DNA from: Panulirus ornatus
Lineage: Eukaryota > Arthropoda > Malacostraca > Decapoda > Palinuridae
Assembly (NCBI RefSeq): GCF_036320965.1
Contig: NC_092240.1
Location: 16,628,501-16,692,500, forward strand
Reading direction: 5' to 3'
DNA: 64,000 bases
Shown here: piece after piece, positions 23,852 through 34,300 of the stretch
Layout: every line of letters begins with the position of its first letter
Position numbering within the stretch: position 1 is the stretch's first letter
The notes under the pieces: generated by a model
Seen by the model: the letters and a program-made list of their open reading frames with translations, nothing else
The model's database searches: none
Told to the model about the DNA's origin: nothing
Program-made: the position numbers and the translations under genes

Positions 23852-25902
23852 GGGAGATGTATAAAAGAAAGAGACAGGAGGTCAAGAGAAAGGTGCAAGA
23901 GGTGAAAAAGAGGGAAAATGAGAGTTGGGGTGAGAGAGTATCATTAAATTTTAGGGAGAATAAAAAGATGTTCTGGAAGGAGGTAAATAAAGTGCGTAAG
24001 ACAAGGGAGCAAATGGGAACTTCAGTGAAGGGCGCAAATGGGGAGGAGATAACAAGTAGTGGTGATGTGAGAAGGAGATGGAGTGAGTATTTTGAAGGTT
24101 TGTTGAATGTGTTTGATGATAGCATGGCAGATATAGGGTGTTTTGGTTGAGGTGGTGTGCAAAGTGAGAGGATTAGGGAAAATGATTTGGTAAACAGAGA
24201 AAAGGTAGTAAAAGCTTTGCGGAAGTTGAAAGCCGGCAAGGCAGCAGGTTTGGATGGTATTGCAGTGGAATTTATTAAAAAAGGGGGTGACTGTATTATT
24301 GACTGGTTGGTAAGGTTATTTAATGTATGTATGACTCATGGTGAGGTGCCTGAGGATTGGCGGAATGCGTGCATAGTGCCATTGTACAAAGGCAAAGGGT
24401 ATAAGAGTGAGTGCTCAAATTACAGAGGTATAAGTTTGTTGAGTATTCTGGTAAATTATATGGGAGGGTATTGATTGAGAGGGTGAAGGCATGTACTGAG
24501 CATCAGATTGGGGAAGAGCAGTGTGGTTTCAGAAGTGGTAGAGGATGTGTGGATCAGGTGTTTGCTTTGAGGAATGTATGTGAGAAATACTTAGAAAAGC
24601 AAATGGATTTGGATGTAGCATTTATGGATCTGGAGAAGGCATATGATAGAGCTGATAGAGATGCTCTGTGGAAGGTATTAAGAATATATGGTGTGGGAGG
24701 CAAGTTGTTAGAAGCAGTGAAAAGTTTTTATCGAGGATGTAAGGCATGTGTACGTGTAGGAAGAGAGGAAAGTGATTGGTTTTCAGTGAATGTAGGTTTG
24801 CGGCAGGGGTGTGTGATGTCTCCATGGTTGTTTAATTTGTGTATGGATGGGGTTGTTAGGGAGATGAATGCAAGAGTTTTGGAAAGAGGGGCAAGTATGA
24901 AGTCTGTTGGGGATGAGAGAGCTTGGGAAGTGAGTCAGTTGTTGTTCGCTGATGATACAGCGCTGGTGGCTGATTCATGTGAGAAACTGCAGAAGCTGGT
25001 GACTGAGTTTGGTAAAGTGTGTGAAAGAAGAAAGTTAAGAGTAAATGTGAATAAGAGCAAGGTTATTAGGTACAGTAGGGTTGAGGGTCAAGTCAATTGG
25101 GAGGTGAGTTTGAATGGAGAAAAACTGGAGGAAGTGAAGTGTTTTAGATATCTGGGAGTGGATCAGGCAGCGGATGGAACCATGGAAGTGGAAGTGGATC
25201 ATAGGGTGGGGGAGGGGGCGAAAATTCTGGGAGCCTTGAAGAATGTGTGGAAGTCGAGAACATTATCTCGGAAAGCAAAAATGGGTATGTTTGAAGGAAT
25301 AGTGGTTCCAACAATGTTGTATGGTTGCGAGGCGTGGGCTATGGATAGAGTTGTGCGCAGGAGGATGGATGTGCTGGAAATGAGATGTTTGAGGACAATG
25401 TGTGGTGTGAGGTGGTTTGATCGAGTAAGTAACGTAAGGGTAAGAGAGATGTGTGGAAATAAAAAGAGCGTGGTTGAGAGAGCAGAAGAGGGTGTTTTGA
25501 AATGGTTTGGGCACATGGAGAGAATGAGTGAGGAAAGATTGACCAAGAGGATATATGTGTCGGAGGTGGAGGGAACGAGGAGAAGAGGGAGACCAAATTG
25601 GAGGTGGAAAGATGGAGTGAAAAGGATTTTGTGTGATCGGGGCCTGAACATGCAGGAGGGTGAAAGGAGGGCAAGGAATAGAGTGAAGTGGAGCGATGTG
25701 GTATACAGGGGTTGACGTGCTGTCAGTGGATTGAATCAAGGCATGTGAAGCGTCTGGGGTAAACCATGGAAAGCTGTGTAGGTATGTATATTTGCGTGTG
25801 TGGACGTGTGTATGTACATGTGTATGGGGGGGGGGTTGGGCCATTTCTTTCGTCTGTTTCCTTGCGCTACCTCGCTAACGCAGGAGACAGCGACAAAGTA
25901 TA

Positions 25903-25920
<18 letters not shown>
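23852..25920 (+). mobile_element. RTE-like LINE, subfamily A, 5'-truncated, RT nearly intact
   Basis: Starts in the linker after the endonuclease (MYKRKRQEVKRKVQEVKK). Frames: 23857-24150 (stop where other copies have an arginine codon), 24157-24474, then 24411-25715. A two-base loss near 24447 separates the last two. The 3' UTR, hairpin, poly(A) (25903-25920) and (TA)n (25921-25987) follow. Confidence 0.92.
24474..25715 (+). CDS. LINE reverse transcriptase (fingers/palm to C-terminus), open frame
   Basis: About 414 codons open from LIERVKACTEHQIGEEQCGF to the natural stop. Key points: RT motif FMDLEKAYDR (first catalytic Asp), GLRQGCVMSPWLFNL, FADDTAL (24945-24956, the Asp pair), NVNKSKVIRYSR, CFRYLGVD, LYGCEAWAMDRVVRRRMDV and C-terminal RRRGRPNWRWKDGVKR. 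The N-terminal endonuclease is absent, so the copy cannot move by itself. Confidence 0.85.
   Translation: MERVKACTEHQIGEEQCGFRSGRGCVDQVFALRNVCEKYLEKQMDLDVAFMDLEKAYDRADRDALWKVLRIYGVGGKLLEAVKSFYRGCKACVRVGREESDWFSVNVGLRQGCVMSPWLFNLCMDGVVREMNARVLERGASMKSVGDERAWEVSQLLFADDTALVADSCEKLQKLVTEFGKVCERRKLRVNVNKSKVIRYSRVEGQVNWEVSLNGEKLEEVKCFRYLGVDQAADGTMEVEVDHRVGEGAKILGALKNVWKSRTLSRKAKMGMFEGIVVPTMLYGCEAWAMDRVVRRRMDVLEMRCLRTMCGVRWFDRVSNVRVREMCGNKKSVVERAEEGVLKWFGHMERMSEERLTKRIYVSEVEGTRRRGRPNWRWKDGVKRILCDRGLNMQEGERRARNRVKWSDVVYRG

Positions 25921-25987
<67 letters not shown>
25921..25987. repeat. (TA)n microsatellite
   Basis: TA dinucleotides between the LINE poly(A) and the 3' end of the minus-strand tRNA-SINE. 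Confidence 0.95.
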
Positions 25988-25989
<2 letters not shown>

Positions 25990-26165
25990 TAGCCTAAGCT
26001 CGGTACCCATCTTATTAACCAGTTCTTAGGGGAGGATAAACGGCTGGGTTGACTATGAAATGACTCCAGCAACAAGGATTCAAAATATGAACTCCTCTCT
26101 GGGTGACCTGTGAATGTGTCATAGTCAGGAACACTAACCTCTATATCATGGAGATCTATAATTAT
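25988..26165 (-). mobile_element. tRNA-derived SINE
   Basis: Read on the minus strand, the head resembles a tRNA gene: ATATAGAGGTTAGTGTTCC matches a pol III A box and TTTGAATCC, about 50 nt on, resembles a B box. A unique body and a 3' end abutting (TA)n follow. A deleted copy sits at 23789-23851 in opposite orientation. Confidence 0.65.
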
Positions 26166-26299
26166 CCTTGTTTTAAATTCATATATTTTGTTTACTGTGG
26201 TCTCTGCATTTGTATACCAGTATTTTAACTATTTTTTCAATAATGTAGCTGTTCAGAATTGGCTCAGGTGTTTTTGTTTGGGAGTTTCTCTGATGGCAA

Positions 26300-27430
26300 A
26301 AAAGTACATGGATATAATCAGGGTAAAAATGGAGAGGTAGGTAGTATGGCTGGATCTTCTGGCTCAAAGAGAAGTAGGAAGATTGGTTTTTGAATGTCCA
26401 GGGGGTAAATTGTGAGGAGGTTGCTTTTTTGTTGGAGTTGTGAGAATGTGTTAAAGTACGGAAGTGAGTTTCAGGCTGACGCAGGTGAGAATGAAAATTG
26501 ATGATGAGGGGTGAGTGCTTGTTAGCACTTATGCCCTATTTAGAAAGAGGAGTGAGGAAGAGAGGAGAGTCTTTTGGGAGGAACTGAGTGGGTGCTTCAG
26601 CAATTTTGGTGCTGGGACTGAGTTTTGATAGTGGGAAATTTGAGTGAGAGACTGGATGATGTGGCAGTTGAGGGTATCTGATGTTAATGAAAATGATGAA
26701 AAGCTTGTCCCATTATGTACTGAAAATGGAGTGGAGAGAGAATACCTGGTTAAGCAAAAAGCTTGGTACATGAATAAAAGGTGGGTAGTTGGGCTGGTTA
26801 TCTATAGGGATTATTGGGTCATGTGCTAATTGACAGAGCTGCAAAGGAGATTGTTTGTTGTGAATATGGTAAAACAGGCAGCTGGTTATTTTGATTATTT
26901 TTTGGTGAGGTAGAGTGTGAAAGTTTGTATTGGGTTTAACAAAAGAGGAAGTGGCATGGATGGAAAGAGGGTGATAAATTTGAGTGTACTTGGAAAAGTC
27001 TTGTGCATGAGATACCAAGAAGAGACTGGGTGAAGAATGGTGTTAGGTGGGTGTGGATTGGAAGAGATATAGGAAAGCAATGCTTACTCGGGGTGCAGTG
27101 TCTGGTATGTGAAAACTGTAGTGTGGGTCTTGTATAAAAGTGGTAATATGCAAAGAAGAGGTAAAGAGAAGTTGGAATGAGTATTTTTTTCAGGGACTGG
27201 GATGGAAAATGTAGGGTGTTTGGGATGAGGAGATAGGCATATTGAGAGAGTCAAGGGGAATGGGTTGGTAAAAAGAGAGGAGATGGTGAAAGTGTTCCGT
27301 AGGTGAAGTGTAAAAAGCAGCTGAAGTGGATGGGATTGCAGTTGATTTTCTAAAGAAATTGGGAAACATTGTTGTTGATAGGATAGTTAGGACTTTAAAT
27401 GTATGGTCAAGGTGAGGTGACTGAGATCTG
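26300..27430 (+). mobile_element. Old RTE-like LINE relic (endonuclease and start of RT)
   Basis: Heavily mutated. Around 26510-26690 the order of a recognisable EN block (STYALFRKR, FWEELSGCF, a GDLN-like region, VAVEGI) parallels the subfamily A EN. 27310-27430 parallels the KAAGLDGIAVEF and GEVPEDW region (VDGIAVDFLKKLGN). Many stops; clearly dead. Confidence 0.65.
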
Positions 27431-27745
27431 GCACAAAGCATTAAGGAAGAGGTGAATTTAATCCATATCCTTTACTGTCAGCAGAAATATATTTTAAATT
27501 TCTTCATACCTACTACCTCCAGAGGTTTTCTTTTATTCTGATTTGCATAATTTTCTTCTTATTTCTTTAAATGTATGACCAAGATGAAGTGCCTGAGATC
27601 TGGCAGAAAGCATTAAGGAAGAGGTGAATATAATCCATATCCTTTACTGTCAGAAGAAATATATTTTACATTTTTTCATATCCACTACCTCCAGAGGTTT
27701 TCTTTCATTCTGATTTGCATGACTTTCTTCTCATTTCTTTAAGAA
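27397..27745 (+). repeat. 172-bp tandem duplication (two units)
   Basis: Two adjacent units with a 172-nt period (ctgagatctggca at 27421 and 27593) share almost all positions, including ccatatcctttactgtcag and ctacctccagaggttttct. The unit includes the end of the LINE relic plus flanking DNA, so the duplication is younger than that insertion. Confidence 0.9.
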
Positions 27746-28262
27746 ATTAATATTTTTTCATGGAGACATTCAATTTGTATTACGGTTATGGTTTAAACGA
27801 TCATAGTTTGATTTAAAATGGATGTTGAAAGAAAAGTAGCAAAGGAAGAATAACCTTGAGAATATTCATGTTTAAGGCAAATGTAGAATTTAGAAAGGAA
27901 GCTATTTATTTACGGGTAGCTTAGGTTGAAAGAATGTCAGTGGATGAAGAAACTAACCCTCAGTTCACTGAATTTTAGTCAACCAGTATATCAGTTTAGT
28001 GATGAATTTTATAGGATTCATTTTTAATTCCAAGTAGTTTTGTTATCTGTACCAGTGTCAGACAGCACTTCTAAGATGTTTCAGTTAACCAGACAAACAA
28101 GCATCCCAAAGAGCTGATTAAAAGGTTTATTTCTATACTATGACATTTCTGACATCTCAGTAGTTTGACAATGTGCATAGGTTTTGCTGGCCATTAGAAA
28201 CTTCTGACTAGGAACAACTTAAAATGTTTGAGTATTAATGTAGATCTTGTCTGATTTTTCAG
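27746..28262. other. No gene recognised; sequence just upstream of coding exon 1
   Basis: AT-rich, with no TE signature. It ends in a pyrimidine-rich stretch and AG (28261-28262), which suggests the 3' end of a 5' UTR intron rather than a promoter. Confidence 0.4.
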
Positions 28263-28272
28263 GATTTTCCCA

Positions 28273-28387
28273 ATGTACTGTTGGGGATCAACAGTTAATG
28301 GGGAGCTGGGAGTAGGGGCTCCAGAAGTAGAGCAACTAACCTTACCTACCTTTATGGACTTTTCAAAATCATGGAATGTCAAGGAAG
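28273..28387 (+). CDS. HERC4: HERC4-like coding exon 1 (start codon exon)
   Basis: The ATG is chosen because MYCWG aligns with the start of HERC3/HERC4. The exon encodes the first half blade (STVNGELGVG) and ends GAAG before gtaata, in phase 1. A pyrimidine-rich acceptor ending at 28262 lies 10 nt upstream of the ATG, so this is probably not the first transcribed exon. Confidence 0.85.
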
Positions 28388-31300
28388 GTAATAAAGTCAT
28401 AGTTTTTGGGAAATCTTTTTTTTTACAAATTGCTTCAGAGGATGTTTCAAAACCATAGACAATTTTGAGAAATATGAAATTATCATTGAATTTTTCTCTA
28501 ATTCTTAGATCAAATTTTTTTTTGCAAGATGGCTGATCCAGTATATTGATTGTTCTCTACAAATCTGTGTGTGTGATTAATTTACCTGCACAATAGAAAA
28601 GAGGTTTACACATAAGAGTGCTCCCATCTCTTAAGGTGGGTGTGGTGTATTTGGGATGAGGTGGTATGCTTATCAAGAAAGTAATGACAAATGTTATGGT
28701 AAAAGGAGAGGGTGTCTTGAAAATCTTGCACAAAATAAGATGTTGTAAAGTGAATGTAATTGCACATGAGTTATCCAAAAAGGAGGGTGGCATTGTTGCT
28801 GATTGGTTAGTCAGGCTGTTTCAAGTTTGTATATCCGCGGGTGAGGTGCCAGAAGACAGGCAGAATGCTTGCATAGTGCCCTCGTATAAGGGCATGGAGG
28901 TCAAGGAGAGTGGTGATTGAAAAGGTGGTGGCATGCATTAGGGAGAAGCAGTGTGTGGCTTATGGAGGGGTTGAGCATGTGTGGACCATATGTCTGCTTT
29001 GAAGAATTTGTGTGGGAAGTAATTGGAAAAAGAGAGGGATTTGTATGTGGCATTAATGTATTTGGAGAAAGCATATGATATGATTCACAGAGATGCCTTA
29101 TGGAAGATGCTGTGAATATAAGGCATGAGAGAACTTTTTACTAGAGTAAAGCATGGGTGATTTGGAGGGGAGGAGGATTAGTGGTTCCTGGTGAAGGTAG
29201 ATCAGTGTCAAGGATGTGTGAAGTCACATGCTGTTTAATCTCTTCATGAATGGAATGGTGAGAAAGTTGAAGTGTGAGGGCCTTGAAGCAAGGGGCCGGT
29301 CTGCTGTATGTTGGGTATGGAATATAGGGCTTGGGAGGTGAATCAGTTTGTGTTTGCAGATGACACATTTCTAGTGGCAAATTATCTATTTGTTCAATAA
29401 TTACCTATTTGTACAGTATGGGGAGAGAGTTCTGTGCTGTGTGGTGCCCCATATCCTGAACTTTCTATTCCAGTTAGCAGACTCGTACACCTTTGTAAAC
29501 TGCCAGCATTCACAGTTTCATGTTATTTTATTCCAACCATCCACCACTCTAATACTAAACCACTATTTCTTGACATCCTTTCTAAGTAGCTTTTTACCCA
29601 GCTTTTTGTCATGGCCTCTAGTTACTGTGGTGCTGCATCACATGAAGAACTGCCCTCTATCAGTATCATCATGTAATCTAGAAACTTGAAGGCTTTTAAG
29701 ACCCTAGAATAGGAGTAGCTTTTGAAAAAGAAAGCATTGTAAAGTAAGTCTTGACAGTGACTTTTGATAAGTTTCAGCAATGACCCGATGAAGTCTCAGT
29801 ATTGACTAATGATGAAGTCTTGACAACTACCCCTGATGAAGTTCTGACAATTACCTCTGATGAAGTCTTTACAGTGATCCCTGACAAAGTCCTACCAGTG
29901 ACCCCTGGTGAAGACTGTGACCCATGATGAAGTCTTGACAATGACCCCTGAAGGACTTTTCACAGCAACCCAATGAAGTTTTGACAACAGCTATTGGTGG
30001 TCTTGACAACAACCATAATGAAATCTTGACAATGACCCTTGATGAAGACTAGACATGACCTCTGACAGAGTCTGGGCAACGATCCCTAATGGAGTCTTTA
30101 CGATCCCTGACCAAATCTTGACAAAAATTTTTGATAAAGACACTACAACCCCTGACCAAGTCTGTTCAACGACTTCTGACCAAGTCTTGACATCCACCCC
30201 TGACGAAGTCTTGATAATCATTCCTGATGAAGTCTTGACAATGACCCCTGATGAAGTCCTGACAATGACCTCTGATGAAGTCTTACAGCGGTCCCTGTTG
30301 AAATCTGGACAGCCACCCCTAACGATGACTTGACATAGACTCCTGATAAAGTCTAGTGACAAATTCTTGTGAATGATCCTTGATGAAGTCTTGATGGTGA
30401 CTTCTGATGAAGTCTTGACAAGAACCCCGATGAGGTCTTTACAGCAACACCTGGCAAAGTCTTGACAGTCACCCTGGATAAAGTCTTGACATTCAAAAAT
30501 GGCCTATTTGCATAAGTTTGGCCATCTTTGCCTTATAGAAAAAGTAAGGTAAAGAAAAAGAGATAATCATTATTTGGAGAGGAAAGAAAGTTGGTATAAT
30601 GACTGAATTGGAAGTGGTAAAAAGAGCAAATAAAGAAAAAGTAAAATTGTTGTGTATGATAATCATTTTTCTGTATTTTGTTAAAAGGATATTTTCTCCT
30701 GTTCAGTTGCTGCTGGTCTGATGCACTCTCTGATCTTGACAGAAGAAGGTCTTGTATATTCTTGTGGCAACAATGATGTGGGACAGCTGGGACATAACAA
30801 GATAACAAGGAGACCAGGTTTGTAATTTCTTTCATTAATTTACACATGTTGTAATAAGACATTCAGTGACTGTCATGAAAACTAATAATATCAAAAGTTT
30901 TCTCTTTTTCTTGGTGTTTCCTTCATCCTATGTAACACAAGATGATGACTCGTGCAGAACCCTCTTCACATATTATGATCTGTGCACATTTATTAAATTC
31001 ATTCATTGAGGAACCTACTCGTACATATATGCTTCCACTTTAGCTTTCTGCAATGTTTTCATGTAATTTTGTATTTGTCCGTATTACCTTCGCTCAAAAT
31101 CATCATTCATCATTCTTTCCATGTTCAATCTTTCTCCATGTTTAGACCAAATTAGTATGTAGGTCTTTTGTATATATCTGTCTATCTTTTATCATTACTC
31201 AATTCCCAGTTTAATGGGGAGGATTATCTACATACAGTCTTTGAAATCATTCACACTCGTTTTTAACCCCTGCCCAATTTGTTGAAGTAAAATATGAACC

Positions 31301-34300
31301 TTCCACACTTAGAAAATGCTCCTGTTTCTTTTTCTTGAATCATTGAGTTATTTTGTGTAAGACCATCTCCGTTCATACCACCTATATGCTGAAAATTATT
31401 CCATTGCATCCAGTTCCCAGTCATTTCTCTTCATCTGAAGTATCACTGGCTGTAATCACTTCTCTTACTACATCTGGCTACATCCTTTGCAATCTACTTT
31501 TCCTTCTTGTACCTTCTACTGTGCTGTTTTGCTGTAGACAGTCTTGATTCTCCTGTCATCTACCATACATTCTTCATGGCCATGCCATTCTAAAACACTC
31601 AGTCATGTGCTTTTTGATGACATTTTCACATAACATTACCTTCTTACTTCATCTTCCTCGGTCCAACCTTATTGTACAAATTATCCATCTCTGCTAATCT
31701 TATTTTTTACCCCAGTCCTGATCTGTATATACTTATGGATAAATATTCCTTCATGCAAGCTTTTCACACACTGTATTATTAATATTTCCATTTACCAGAG
31801 CTTTGCCAGTTTTTCTCTCTGTTATGACTCTGCTTATAACTTCAGGTCTCTCACTACCATCCTTACTGACTTTACCCTCAAATATTTAAACTTGTCCACA
31901 ATTTTCATCTCTTCACCTTACAACCTGATATTACACTCCAGTCTCCCAGCCTTTTCAAAAACTATCCTCTTACCTATATTTCCATTCACTTTCAGTATCC
32001 TCCTACATTCATTGTTTAACTAGCTCACCATTTACTCCAGCTCTTACTCTGATTTAAGTCGCAACACAGCATCATCTGCTTACAATTGTTTCTTTGTAGC
32101 TAAGTTTTACACCACAATTCCCCCACCTCACTGTCCTCTCAGCTGATTCACTTCTACAGCCAAAAAATCGCTGAATAACCATGATGACACCAAACAACTC
32201 TGATGCATTCCCACATTTATTTCTGACTACTTCCTCACTCCCCTACATACTCTCCACATGCACTCTTCTTAATCAAAAGTCTTCCATGCACATCTTGTAC
32301 AGTCAAAATTTTTTTCCATATTGAATGGATATCATTGGTTGATACCAGTTCCTCTTACTAATATCTGATCATTATCATTGGAAAGATTGAGGAATTGTAT
32401 GAGCATACCCAATCCAAAATGCTCCAAAATCTGAAACTTTTTGAGTGGCGACATGACATTATAATTGGAAAATTCCACACCTGGCCTCACTTGCCCATGC
32501 TGGTCTCTAATGATCTGTTTGTGCCAGTTTGTTACAAACCATCGTCTACACCAGACCTATGTGCATTACTCACGGTGTTTTTTGCTTATTCTTTGCTCTG
32601 TGGTCTCTGTTGTATAAAGATATTGTTGAAAATGTCAAAAAGGCCAACAGATAAAGAGGCTCCAGATGTTCATTCACTGACTGATAGTGAAATAGCTGAA
32701 CTGGTTCTGAATCATTGTGATTGTGATAATAGAGATGATGAGGATGACTTTGTCAACACTGCAGAAAAAGTGGCTTTAGATGACATGGTGAAAATGTGTA
32801 CATTCATATCAGAACAAGAAATCATGTCAGTTTATATAATCAAAGAGAGATTCTAAGACAAAAACCATTGTTAAAGAGGCAGATGACCTATGGAGTAAAC
32901 ATTTAAAAAAGCCATCCAGCAGAATGCCACCTCATCCCTAGAGGTTCAGATGTAATTTATCATGTATTGTTTAAAACAGTGTAAGGCCATTGGGTTATTG
33001 TTTCTTACAGAACAAATTGATGATCTAGAGAACTACAATATAGTGCAAGTTGCAGCTGGGGACCAACATTCTGTGGCCCTTACTTCATGGGGTTTGGTAA
33101 GTATGAGTTGTTTTGTGATTTCCTATTTCTGTATACAAAGAGGGACATATTGTGTGGCCCCACCTGTCAAAGATCCTCAGCTGGATCTAGTGTGCTCCAT
33201 TGTCAAGATTTCCTCTATTTTTCTCCATTTTCAGTTTCAAGCAATATTTTGGCCTTTGTTTACATGTGTGAATTTATTCTGCTAGTAATTTATGGCAGGA
33301 CATATGTATTTATCCACATTTGCTCAGTTGTAATATTGAGGGAAGGTAGGAGGCAGGAAATCAGTATTTATTAGTTGTACTTAGAGAATGGTAAATGAAG
33401 TTAATCTCTATCCCTCTATATCTCTGTTGTATGTTACCTCCTGGAACTCCCTCAAAGGTGTGGCCACAGCAAAAGTCTCCCCATTTTAAGTGAACTCTAG
33501 TGATGTCTCTTATCCTTTAGTGTTTCACCCTTAACAGGCCACTGGCATGGAGCAACTCTAGCACAGTGTTTGCAGAAGCTCTTACCTAATGTTCCTACTG
33601 ACTGCTTTTACCTAATGCTCCTGACTAATGTTCTTACCTTCTACTTCTACCTGATGTTCTTCCCAAAATGTTGCTACCATCTACTTCTGTCTGTTGCTCC
33701 TACCATTTTGCCAAAAGGCAGGGCTAGCACATAGTGCTCATCATAGGAAAATCTAGAGCTACGACATGATAGAATTAAATTATCATTATTCCACTTGATC
33801 TTTGGTAGGGAATTACATAAATTTAGTCTAGGATTTATTGATGAAGAGTTTGAGGAGATATATTCTATTGGATCCAAGTTAAAGTATCCTAGATCTTTCA
33901 TTAATAAATCTCATATGTTGGCGAAAAAATCATTTTATAGAAATTACCTCAAACCTTTCTTTGATACCAAGGATCTTTAAGTTCTTGGATAGGATATCTT
34001 GGGTGGGGTAGACAGAATTTAATTGTTTAGTGCCTCAAAGACCCAGTTTCTACCCATCTCTATCGAAAACTCCTCACAACTCTCGTCTCTCCATGATGGT
34101 TCTGTAATTCCACCTTTTGACTTGATGGACACACTTGTTTTTACTGTAACATCCACTCTTTCTTGGAAACCCACATTATGGGAATAGCTAAGTCTGCCTC
34201 TAAGAAACTAGAGGTCCTATTTATATGTCGAAACTTTTCTTCTGAGCAGTTGCTTCATTTATACAAAGGACTGATTCATCCTTGTATGGAGTGCTGCTCT

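Noticed and set aside
29745..30497. CRISPR-like regular repeats
   Set aside because: Units are contiguous and degenerate with no unique spacers, and the window is eukaryotic.
32395..32856. 153-codon ORF as a host gene
   Set aside because: Its sequence is Tigger subterminal DNA followed by a transposase C-terminal tail.
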